Source: Paludibacteraceae bacterium (GTDB lineage Bacteria > Bacteroidota > Bacteroidia > Bacteroidales > Paludibacteraceae). From it: a stretch of DNA of 64,000 nt. The stretch lies in the NCBI GenBank assembly GCA_017454915.1, contig JAFTCC010000056.1, positions 105,823 to 169,822 of the forward strand. The letters run 5' to 3'. Shown in pieces: positions 7,795 to 15,200 of this stretch. Each line of letters starts with the position of its first letter. The stretch's first letter is position 1. A model generated the notes under the pieces. The model worked only from the letters and a program-made list of their open reading frames with translations, did not search any database and was not told the DNA's origin. The translations under genes were made by a program, and so were the position numbers.

Positions 7795-9439
7795 TTTGCA
7801 GTTGGTTAATGTATTCTGATATAAGTTGTTGATATTGCGTTGTTTCTCTGAGTCCTTTCAAGTCCATGTCCACGTTCATATACTCGAAATTTTTATATCC
7901 GCCATCTATAGCTTTGCGCAAGTATTCTATTGCGCTGTCGTAGTTTTGCTGTAGCGCCATGAGGCATGCCGCATTGTAGTATCTGATGTGGTTCTCTCCG
8001 TTGTTGAGCATACTGTTCATGACGGCTATGGCTTCTGCGTCGCGGTGGAGGAAATGGAGGGCGAACATTTTGTATGACATGTCTTCGTCTATCGTGTCTT
8101 GTGCTATGACGTCCAGCAGTTCATAGACGGCGCGGTTCGGCTCAAGCCCGAGTTCGATGAGGGTGCGTGCGTAGAAGTACTTTTTGGCTATGCTTTGAGG
8201 GTCTAATATCAGTGCTATTTCGTAGTCGTTCAGCGCACTTTCCATGTTGCCTTGCATGTGACTGACCTTGCCGCGTCCAAAACATGCGGCGCTAATATAT
8301 TCTTTGTCGGTCTGCATTGCGAGGTTGAAATCTTGTTTTGCGAGTTGCAGTTTTCCTTCCTGTATGGCACATTCTCCCATTGTTGCAAGGCAAAACGCTT
8401 TCCCGGCGGAAGTATTGTTGACGTCGTGCAGTATTTCGAGTTGTTCTCTTGCTTGCTGATAATCTCCTGTCGCACTGTAGCACAGGAACCTGTGGTATGC
8501 GATAGCAGGGTCTGGAGTGTTTTGTGCGAGAGTAGAAAGCATGTCCAAATCCTTTAAGGTGTTATCGTATTGCAGGCTGTCTTCGTACATGAGGCTCCTG
8601 ATGCTAAGCCAGAAATACTTTTCTTCTGGTCTTTTGCTGGTATTGATGACTGCCGACACGCTCTTGAGACCGTATTCATAGTCTTTTTCCATAGCTTGTC
8701 TGACGCCGTCTTCATCTACGTCGCCATAGTCGGCGTGTTGGGCAAAACTGATGTAGTGGTCGATGTATTTTCTTATGTTGGGTTTGCTTTGGTTGAGGTA
8801 TGTTATAGCCCTGAATAAGTGCGCTTCGGGGTTGAGGGGCGCTGCAACCAAAATTTCGTCAAGCAAAGTCGCTGCTGCGTCATAGTTCCCTTGGCTGATT
8901 CGGCATCGGGCAATTCCTAACTGCCAACTGATGCGATTTTCGAGGTCATTTTCGGCGGCGAGTTGGAAGTATTTTTCTGCTTCTTGATATTTTTGTGTTT
9001 CGTAGAGATATTGTGCCAAATACCCATATTCGGCACCTTTGTCGTCACTGTGTTTTATTGCGGCATTGAAGTATTTCAGTGCGTTTTTGTCATCATCTTC
9101 TAAAGCGTAGATTTGAGCGCAGAATTTGTAGATGTCTGTTAATGAGTACGTGTTGTGTTTTTTCCAGAATTTGCTTGCCAGTTTAGCGTTTTCGAGTGCG
9201 CTTGCCATGAGGTGGTGGTGGTAGAGGCAAATGGCCTTGATGGCGTAAGCGTCAGAATGTTTTTGGTTGTGAGCCAAATGTTGGTTGATGAAGTCAAGCG
9301 CTTCGTCGTAGTCTTCGTTGAATAGCGCTTGCTCTGCCTTGTTGAAAGCTTCATCTTCATTTTCAGCGTTTTTGGCAGCGCGGCAGTTATAGGGTAGCAT
9401 GGCGCAGACAAGCAGTGCGATTAGTGCGATTTTTTTCAT
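7787..9439 (-). CDS. Exported TPR-repeat protein
   Basis: The start is placed at 9439 (MKKIALIALLVCAMLPYNCRA), which gives a signal peptide; the frame extends 45 codons further upstream to 9574, but that stretch overlaps the pgk terminator and does not look coding. The 550-residue product is a chain of tetratricopeptide repeats, visible as units such as NKAEQALFNEDYDEALDFIN, AEYGYLAQYLYETQKYQEAEKYF, ARCRISQGNYDAAATLLDEIL and GRGKVSHMQGNMESALNDYEIALILDP, and it ends in another unit, CLMALQQNYDSAIEYLRKAI. TPR proteins serve as scaffolds, so no enzymatic role is implied. The signal region contains LPYNC, but it is not a good lipobox. The 8-bp overlap with the CobW-type GTPase suggests a joint, perhaps metal-related, envelope role, which is inference only. 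Confidence 0.85.
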   Translation of the reverse strand: MKKIALIALLVCAMLPYNCRAAKNAENEDEAFNKAEQALFNEDYDEALDFINQHLAHNQKHSDAYAIKAICLYHHHLMASALENAKLASKFWKKHNTYSLTDIYKFCAQIYALEDDDKNALKYFNAAIKHSDDKGAEYGYLAQYLYETQKYQEAEKYFQLAAENDLENRISWQLGIARCRISQGNYDAAATLLDEILVAAPLNPEAHLFRAITYLNQSKPNIRKYIDHYISFAQHADYGDVDEDGVRQAMEKDYEYGLKSVSAVINTSKRPEEKYFWLSIRSLMYEDSLQYDNTLKDLDMLSTLAQNTPDPAIAYHRFLCYSATGDYQQAREQLEILHDVNNTSAGKAFCLATMGECAIQEGKLQLAKQDFNLAMQTDKEYISAACFGRGKVSHMQGNMESALNDYEIALILDPQSIAKKYFYARTLIELGLEPNRAVYELLDVIAQDTIDEDMSYKMFALHFLHRDAEAIAVMNSMLNNGENHIRYYNAACLMALQQNYDSAIEYLRKAIDGGYKNFEYMNVDMDLKGLRETTQYQQLISEYINQLQNE

Positions 9440-9530
9440 CTCTGTTGTTTTTTGTGGTGGTGATAGTTGACGTACTTTGTTTTTTGTTGAATTACTGCAA
9501 TATATGTGCCACATTTGGCATTGAGAATGT

Positions 9531-9567
9531 GAAAAAAGACACGCGGACAGTAGTGCTGCCCGCGTGT
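9531..9567 (-). terminator. pgk terminator
   Basis: ACACGCGG (9539-9546) pairs with CCGCGTGT (9560-9567), with an extra inner CAG/CTG pairing. On the minus strand the stem is followed by CTTTTTTC. It lies just past the pgk stop codon and before the TPR gene start. Confidence 0.8.
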
Positions 9568-9585
9568 GTGCCATGTGTTTGTTTT

Positions 9586-10833
9586 TTAGCCTTTGATAGC
9601 GGCAACGCCGGGTAGTATTTTCCCTTCGATGGCTTCGAGCAATGCTCCGCCACCTGTCGAGATGTATGACACTTTGTCAGCCATGCCGAATTTGTTGATG
9701 CAGGCCACAGAGTCTCCACCTCCAATGAGTGAGAACGCTCCTTTGGCTGTCGCTTTAGCTATAGCTTCTGCGATGGCGCGTGAGCCTCCGGTGAAGTTGT
9801 CGAACTCAAATACGCCGGCAGGTCCGTTCCAGAGTATTGTTTTGGCGTCTTCGATAGCGGCAGCGAAGAGCTTGCGTGTCTCAGGACCTGCGTCAAGGCC
9901 TTCCCATCCGTCAGGTATGGCGTTCGCAGGAACGACTTGTGTGTTGGCTTCGTTGTCGAATTTGTCGGCAGCAACGCAATCGGTTCCGAGCACAAGGTTA
10001 ACTCCTTTTTCTTTGGCTTTCTTGATGATGTCAAGCGCAAGGTCGAGTTTGTCGTCTTCGCAAATTGAGTTTCCGATGTGACCTCCCTGTGCCTTTGCGA
10101 ATGTGTATGTCATTCCTCCGCAGAGAATCAGGTTGTCAACTTTGTCCATGAGGTTTTCGATGATGCCGATTTTGGTTGACACTTTCGAGCCACCCATGAT
10201 AGCGGTGAAGGGTCGGCGTATGTTGCTCAGCACGTTGTCCACAGCATTGACTTCTTTCTCCATGAGGAGGCCGAGCATTTTGTGGTCGGCATCAAAGAAG
10301 TCGGCGATGACAGCTGTTGATGCGTGTTTGCGGTGCGCTGTTCCGAATGCGTCCATGACGTAGCAGTCAGCGTATGAAGCGAGAGTCTTGGCGAACTCTT
10401 TCTGACTGGCTTTCATTGCTTTTTTAGCTTCGTCGTATGCGGGGTCGTCTTTTTCGATTCCAACGGGTTTTCCTTCTTCTTCGGGATAGAAGCGGAGGTT
10501 TTCGAGCAGCAGGGCTTCTCCAGCCTTAAGTTGTGCTGCGGCCTCGTGAGCCTTGGCGCAGTCAGGGGCGAACTTAACGTCCACTCCGAGGGCTTTGCTG
10601 ACTGCCGGGACGATTTGCCCGAGCGACATTTTTTGGTTAACTTTCCCTTTGGGTTTACCCATGTGGCTCATGATGATGAGCGCGCCTCCGTCGTTGAGGA
10701 TTTTTTTGAGGGTGGGCAGGGCTCCGCGTATGCGGGTGTCGTCGGTGATGATGCCGTTTTCGTCAAGCGGAACGTTGAAGTCAACGCGTACGATGGCTTT
10801 CTTGCCCGCAAAATTGAAGTCGTTGATTGTCAT
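9586..10833 (-). CDS. pgk: Phosphoglycerate kinase
   Basis: At 415 residues this is the usual bacterial length. It catalyses 1,3-bisphosphoglycerate + ADP to 3-phosphoglycerate + ATP in cytosolic glycolysis and gluconeogenesis. Diagnostic segments are the N-terminal substrate-binding [15 protein letters not shown] and [11 protein letters not shown], the SHMGKPKG loop, the hinge-region [11 protein letters not shown], the [13 protein letters not shown] strand, and the C-terminal nucleotide site [12 protein letters not shown] followed by [16 protein letters not shown]. It appears monocistronic: a -7 element lies upstream (10871-10878) and a strong hairpin terminator follows. Nothing in the sequence departs from the family. 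Confidence 0.98.
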   Translation of the reverse strand: MTINDFNFAGKKAIVRVDFNVPLDENGIITDDTRIRGALPTLKKILNDGGALIIMSHMGKPKGKVNQKMSLGQIVPAVSKALGVDVKFAPDCAKAHEAAAQLKAGEALLLENLRFYPEEEGKPVGIEKDDPAYDEAKKAMKASQKEFAKTLASYADCYVMDAFGTAHRKHASTAVIADFFDADHKMLGLLMEKEVNAVDNVLSNIRRPFTAIMGGSKVSTKIGIIENLMDKVDNLILCGGMTYTFAKAQGGHIGNSICEDDKLDLALDIIKKAKEKGVNLVLGTDCVAADKFDNEANTQVVPANAIPDGWEGLDAGPETRKLFAAAIEDAKTILWNGPAGVFEFDNFTGGSRAIAEAIAKATAKGAFSLIGGGDSVACINKFGMADKVSYISTGGGALLEAIEGKILPGVAAIKG

Positions 10834-10870
10834 AATTATATGAATTTTAGATTATAATTTTTTTCTTTTG

Positions 10871-10878
10871 CAAAATTA
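10871..10878 (-). promoter_or_regulatory. -7 element of the pgk promoter
   Basis: TAATTTTG on the minus strand fits TAnnTTTG, 38 bp upstream of the pgk start codon. The -33 element is not obvious. Confidence 0.45.
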
Positions 10879-10879
10879 C

Positions 10880-11455
10880 AGATTTTTTTCCATATAATTG
10901 CGATGTTTTGTGTATTTCGTTTAGGAGAATTTGCATTTCGTCATATTTTTTATGCTTTTTAATATGTGTTCATGTGTGTAGTGACGCGTCCGCTACGAAC
11001 CACTCGTTTAATTCGCGAAAGATATCTATGGACTTAAATGAGTTTAAGGAAAAAATATTCGTTCAATTCGTAAACCAGAACCATGCGTACCAATCAACCT
11101 ATTTCTGGTTTAGTCAAACCTAAAATAGACCATTAGCAGCATGCTCCAGTATCACTTGCAAATAACTATCAAAGCACTCCTTACACACACACAGATTAGC
11201 CTCAACATGACAAAACTGGACACGCACCGCAATAGTTCTGTTGCATTTTCAATACGCAAAAAAAACTCTCGACAGTTCCTTTTGAAGCGGGATGTCGTGC
11301 CCTCTCAATTCAGACACGCATTGATATTTGATGATGCCATTTTTCTGCCAATGCGCCACTTCTTTATATGCTCCTGCACTCCGTAGAGTTTCGCGGCTGC
11401 TGTGAGATTGGCAGATGGTTAACACGGATATTTTTTTGTTGTTTGTGTCAAAAAA
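10880..11455. other. Non-coding gap with a 10-bp inverted repeat
   Basis: No convincing gene is seen between pgk and the PKD lipoprotein gene. The stretch is AT-rich and its short open frames have no homology I recognise. The only structure is a perfect inverted repeat TAAACCAGAA (11071-11080) / TTCTGGTTTA (11103-11112) with a 22-nt spacer. It lacks a clear T-tract on either side, so it is not an obvious terminator; it could be an operator or the stem of a small RNA. Confidence 0.5.
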
Positions 11456-11487
11456 TTTGAGTATTTGCGGAAAAAGCCGTAAATTTG
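11456..11487 (+). promoter_or_regulatory. Promoter of the PKD lipoprotein gene
   Basis: TTTG (11456-11459), a 20-bp spacer, then TAAATTTG (11480-11487). The predicted start of transcription, about 6 nt on, falls only a few bases before the ATG at 11496, so the message would be leaderless or nearly so. Confidence 0.6.
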
Positions 11488-11495
11488 CAAGTAAT

Positions 11496-12743
11496 ATGCG
11501 TAGATTGTTTTTGATATTGTTGACGTCGCTTGTTCTTCTTGGCTGCAAGAAGAGCGTTGATGTGGCATTCACTTATACTCCCGAGAATCCGAAGGCGGGG
11601 CAGACGGTTACTTTCGTTAATGTGTCGTCTGGCGGCGAGAAATGGCTGTGGTTGTTTGGTGACAAGAGCACTTCCACTTATCGCAATCCATCACACGTGT
11701 TCACTCGTCCCGGTGAGTATCTTGTTACACTTCAGGCAGACGGTGAAGCTCGTTTTGCAATTGCACGCACGGTTGTGGTTGGCGATACGTTACCTTCTAT
11801 TGTGGTGCCTGATACTATTAATTATTATAGTCGCCACACTTTTGAGGCTTCGGTATATAACCCAAATGGCTTGAATGTTGAGTATGAGTGGGAGTTTTCG
11901 GAGAATGCGGCAGGTGAAGACTTGACTGATGGCAAATCGTCTAAGGCAACTCCGGAGGTTTATTTTACCGTGGCAGGTGTGACCGAAACGATACGGCTCA
12001 CGGTGAGGGTGGGCGAGTCCAGTCCAATGAGCGTGGAAGCTACTGTTCCGATAACAGGAGTGGACAGCAAGGTTCTGTATTTTGTTGATGAGGAGCGTAG
12101 GCTTTATCGTCAGCCTCAGTTCAGCGGCATAGAGGTAGAGCCGAGTTATACAGGTCTCACCTTCTCGGCTGATGTGAGCGCTTTGCTTTGTTCCGACAGG
12201 CTGTTTGCCCTGCTTGGCGATGGCACTCTTGTGTCGGCAGAATATGGCAGCCCGATTACCGCTCCATTGGCGTCCGATGTGTCTTACATAGCCTTGTCGG
12301 GTGACGGCGGTTTATTGTGGGCGTCTGGAAGCGACATTAAAAACGCTGGCGGCATCGTCTATTCCGCAACAAGCACGATAATCGGCCTCTCGGCATACTA
12401 CAACGGCTATCTGTTATCCACGTCAGAAGGTCTGTTTGACAGCAACGGCACCCAACTGTCAACAATAGCGGCTGCCAATGTCAGCGTTGACGCTATGCGC
12501 CAGATTATGGTTTATTCTGACGGCGGCAAAACGCAGGTGTCAACACTCGGTGGTTCGCCCCTGCTATCATTTGATGCCGTGTCGCCGTATTTGGACACAA
12601 CTGACGGATTGATGTACTACGCAGAGGGCAACAATGTCGTCACGCGCACCCTTGGCATCAATTCAAGGCCGTCGGTAGGCGAACCAGTGGTGATTTGCCA
12701 ACATACGGCTGACATAACCGCAGTGGCGGCAACTACTAAATAG
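11496..12743 (+). CDS. PKD-domain lipoprotein with propeller-like C-terminal region
   Basis: The start at 11496 gives MRRLFLILLTSLVLLGCKKS, a lipoprotein signal with lipobox LLGC and Cys17 of the 415-residue product as the lipidated residue. An in-frame upstream ATG at 11415 would bury this signal and overlap the promoter. Residues about 20-100 form a PKD domain (FTYTPENPKAGQTVTFVNVS, then WLWLFGDKSTSTYRNPSHVF), and a second Ig-like domain follows to about 190. The C-terminal half has repeating short strands (LYFVDEERRLYRQPQF, LLCSDRLFALLGDGTLVSA, GIVYSATSTIIGLSAYYNGYLLST) suggestive of a beta-propeller. The protein is probably anchored in the outer membrane and may face outward, with a binding role. 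A GC-rich hairpin follows the stop. No catalytic motif is visible. Confidence 0.85.
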   Translation: MRRLFLILLTSLVLLGCKKSVDVAFTYTPENPKAGQTVTFVNVSSGGEKWLWLFGDKSTSTYRNPSHVFTRPGEYLVTLQADGEARFAIARTVVVGDTLPSIVVPDTINYYSRHTFEASVYNPNGLNVEYEWEFSENAAGEDLTDGKSSKATPEVYFTVAGVTETIRLTVRVGESSPMSVEATVPITGVDSKVLYFVDEERRLYRQPQFSGIEVEPSYTGLTFSADVSALLCSDRLFALLGDGTLVSAEYGSPITAPLASDVSYIALSGDGGLLWASGSDIKNAGGIVYSATSTIIGLSAYYNGYLLSTSEGLFDSNGTQLSTIAAANVSVDAMRQIMVYSDGGKTQVSTLGGSPLLSFDAVSPYLDTTDGLMYYAEGNNVVTRTLGINSRPSVGEPVVICQHTADITAVAATTK

Positions 12744-12768
12744 TTGGCACATAATTACAAAACCCAAT

Positions 12769-12858
12769 AAAAGGGGGGCGGCATAGATAGTTCCTATTAT
12801 GAGCAAAGAGACCGCAAGGTTTCTTATTTGTTTACTATCCGCCTCCCCCTTTTTTCTT
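12769..12858 (+). terminator. Long-loop GC-rich hairpin between the lipoprotein gene and the TerD-like gene
   Basis: AAAAGGGGGGCGG (12769-12781) can pair with CCGCCTCCCCCTTTT (12839-12853), with CTATC next to CCGCC matching GATAG near the other arm. The right arm runs into a T-tract, so it can act as a terminator for the lipoprotein gene. The loop of about 50 nt is much longer than usual and may hold more structure. Confidence 0.6.
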
Positions 12859-12877
12859 TTACAACGATTTTACAACG

Positions 12878-14752
12878 ATGAACATCCTTTTGATTTCCAT
12901 GTTTGGCCGCGCCTTGCGCGAAACACCACTGCTTGATTGTTCAAGCCTTAATGCCGAGGCGATGAAGCGCGGTTATTTTGTACACCCTGAGGCTTGTACT
13001 GACAGTGTGCGCCAATTTATTGAGGACCAGCCGCTTAATATAAACAGCACGTTTTATAAGCGCTGGCAGGACGTTGTGGAAAAGTCGCGCCTTGACCTTC
13101 TGTTGGACCAGTTGACACATTACGCCACTACTTACGGCACGGATTTCAGTATGGGCAACGGTTATGTCCCTAACGACGGCGCTGAGGTGGTGCCTTACAA
13201 GGAATACAAGATTATTTTCCCAATAACAGAGCAGGAACTGGTAGAGAAATGCCTTTCAGTGCTCACCGCAGGTATTGCCCTCAAACGCGACACCATGCTG
13301 GCGTGTGTGGATTATGTGGCGCAATATATGCCCGCCGGCATTAACGTTGACGACATATCAAACCGTGAGGCGCAGGTGGCGTTATGCGACAAATTAAATC
13401 TGCTGCCTAACAACAAGTTTTCATTGCTGCGGTACATTATATTCAAGACGACAGGGTCAACATTGCTGATAAAAAACAAGGCTCTGATACAAGAAATTCT
13501 CCGTTCCAAGACGCAGTTCGACTTCAGACGCCTGAATGACGGACAGTTGTCGGGCCTGGCGAGCATTTTCCTGCGTTTTAAGCCCTTGTTTCTCGCTTTT
13601 AAGCACCAGTTGACGGAGAGCAGCCTGGTGGATGCCCCAGTATTAAAAAACAAGCGTGGTAACGCTAAGATAATAAACCGCTTGCGCAGGCTTGCTAAAA
13701 AGTTGCACAAGCCTATGCCAAAGCAATTGTGGGCTGAAGTGGTCAGCAATATCCAGGACCTCGGCGCGGTGCGTGACAGGCTTTCTGAAATAACGTTGTT
13801 CAAAGTAGTGGCACTCATGCAACTGTGCAAAGAGAGGCTCGAAGAGATGCAAAGCGAATGTTATGACAGGCTCTATGTCATACGAAATCAAAAAATTTAT
13901 TTGAGGCAGTTTGAAGATGCTAATAATATGCGCGTTCCTGACGGATATGCGGATTATCTGCGGAATCTTTATGCCTTGCTCGAGGACTGGCTTGTAAGCC
14001 GCTTGCGCCAGAAGGCTTGCCCCGTCAAGTTTCCGGTGGATTATCAACTGGCATTGCCTTCGACCGAAAAATCATTTGTGGGCAACATGCCTTTTGGAAC
14101 AAAGTATAAGTTGCAGAAAAATAATTACATAGGCATATATTGGCGTAACGAGTGGGGCACACATGACTTCGATTTGTCGGTGGTTGACGAGCGCAACCAG
14201 AAATTTGGCTGGGACGCACAATACTATAATTTGGAAACTGTTGATGAGGGCGTGCCGGTAGTGGTGTTCTCGGGTGACATGACCAACGCCGACCCCGAGG
14301 CAACAGAGATATTCTATTTGCGTCAGGGAGTGATAGACGGCATGGTATATGTAAACCGCTATAGCGGCGAAGAGGGCAGCAAGTTCAAACTGTTTTTTGG
14401 TCAGCAGGAGATAGCGCGCCTAACTGAAAATTATATGGTTGACCCCCATGGCATAAAGTTGTCGGTGGATATGGAGTCAAATAGCGGCCGTGAGCAGGTG
14501 GTGGGACTGATAGCCGACAACACCGTGACGCTGATGGAGTTCACGATAGGAAATGCACGTTCAACAGACGGCACTCTGCGCGTGATTGACGCCATGCGCC
14601 GCAAAGCTAAATGCTTCATACCTGTTGAGACGATATTGCGCAAGGCAGGTTTTGTCGGCATAAACGATGAGCCTTTGGTGGACTCGCCTGTGACGCCTGA
14701 ACTGGACTTGACGCAGCTTGACAAATCAACTTTGATTAAGCTGATGTCTTAG
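12878..14752 (+). CDS. Uncharacterised 624-residue protein with possible TerD-like C-terminal domain
   Basis: No signal peptide or transmembrane helix is seen, so the product is probably cytoplasmic. The first 400 residues are mainly helical, with a basic segment KIINRLRRLAKKLHKPMPKQLW around residue 265-290. From about residue 413 a beta-rich domain begins (YIGIYWRNEWGTHDFDLSVVDE, then GWDAQYYN, VVFSGDMTNADPEATEIFYL and VYVNRYSGEEGSKFKLFFG). The order of D-x-D-L-S, W/YYN, a Gly-Asp with acidic residues and an E-I strand recalls the TerD domain of tellurium/stress-resistance proteins, which binds Ca2+ through Asp residues. The helical part also reminds me of MXAN_6230/SCO0854-type proteins, from memory only. 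It stands alone between hairpins; no other ter genes are near. Function unknown. Confidence 0.75.
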   Translation: MNILLISMFGRALRETPLLDCSSLNAEAMKRGYFVHPEACTDSVRQFIEDQPLNINSTFYKRWQDVVEKSRLDLLLDQLTHYATTYGTDFSMGNGYVPNDGAEVVPYKEYKIIFPITEQELVEKCLSVLTAGIALKRDTMLACVDYVAQYMPAGINVDDISNREAQVALCDKLNLLPNNKFSLLRYIIFKTTGSTLLIKNKALIQEILRSKTQFDFRRLNDGQLSGLASIFLRFKPLFLAFKHQLTESSLVDAPVLKNKRGNAKIINRLRRLAKKLHKPMPKQLWAEVVSNIQDLGAVRDRLSEITLFKVVALMQLCKERLEEMQSECYDRLYVIRNQKIYLRQFEDANNMRVPDGYADYLRNLYALLEDWLVSRLRQKACPVKFPVDYQLALPSTEKSFVGNMPFGTKYKLQKNNYIGIYWRNEWGTHDFDLSVVDERNQKFGWDAQYYNLETVDEGVPVVVFSGDMTNADPEATEIFYLRQGVIDGMVYVNRYSGEEGSKFKLFFGQQEIARLTENYMVDPHGIKLSVDMESNSGREQVVGLIADNTVTLMEFTIGNARSTDGTLRVIDAMRRKAKCFIPVETILRKAGFVGINDEPLVDSPVTPELDLTQLDKSTLIKLMS

Positions 14753-14800
14753 ATTTCAGAGTTTGTGGGCTGAAACCAGTAATTCGTTTCTTATTATGAA

Positions 14801-14828
14801 GGGGCGCTTGGACAGCGTTCCTTTTTTT
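14801..14828 (+). terminator. Terminator after the TerD-like gene
   Basis: GGGGCGCT (14801-14808) pairs with AGCGTTCC (14814-14821), including two G-U pairs, over a 5-nt loop and is followed by seven T. Confidence 0.7.
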
Positions 14829-14964
14829 GTGTTCCAATGTGAGGGCAAGAGTGATTTTGGAGCAAAAACTATCGTTAAAGTTGCTTTTTCGTACCGTTGG
14901 GTGTGATAAAATTGCAATTTGGTATAAAAATCGTCAAAAAATCTGCTAAATAACATGATTTTTG

Positions 14965-14995
14965 TTTGATGAATTATAAATTATTCGTACCTTTG
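14965..14995 (+). promoter_or_regulatory. Strong Bacteroidota promoter of the 15201 surface-protein gene
   Basis: TTTG (14965-14968), 19-bp spacer, TACCTTTG (14988-14995): a full consensus match. Transcription would start near 15001, about 200 nt before the ATG. Confidence 0.8.
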
Positions 14996-15002
14996 TATTC
15001 GT

Positions 15003-15032
15003 AAAAGTAGTACCCGCTCATCAGCTACTTTT
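15003..15032 (+). promoter_or_regulatory. 5'-leader hairpin
   Basis: AAAAGTAG (15003-15010) pairs with CTACTTTT (15025-15032), right at the expected 5' end of the transcript of the 15201 gene. The remaining leader up to 15200 has another small stem (GTTG/CAAC near 15070) but nothing matching a riboswitch I know. It may protect the 5' end or act as a thermosensor-like element. Confidence 0.45.
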
Positions 15033-15200
15033 GATTCTTAATAAATAGGCAATAAAAAAGTTGTAAAGTTGTTTTCAACGTTCAGTATGGATTTTTAAGG
15101 TTTTGCCCATACTTGTGAAAACAAAATGAACGAACCCTAAGCAGATAGTTATTATTAAAAAACGTAGAAGATTCTAACTCCATTTTAACAGGCAGGAATT

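Noticed and set aside
9440..9574. Longer start of the TPR protein at 9574
   Set aside because: The added residues are Cys/Ser/His-rich and unlike the rest, and they cover the pgk terminator; the start at 9439 gives a signal peptide.
10908..11386. Short plus-strand frames of about 70-80 codons in the pgk-lipoprotein gap
   Set aside because: No start context, no recognisable domain and no promoter in a fitting position; they are too short to trust.
11249..11572. Minus-strand frame of 107 codons
   Set aside because: It overlaps the start of the well-supported lipoprotein gene and its promoter, and its residues do not resemble a known protein.
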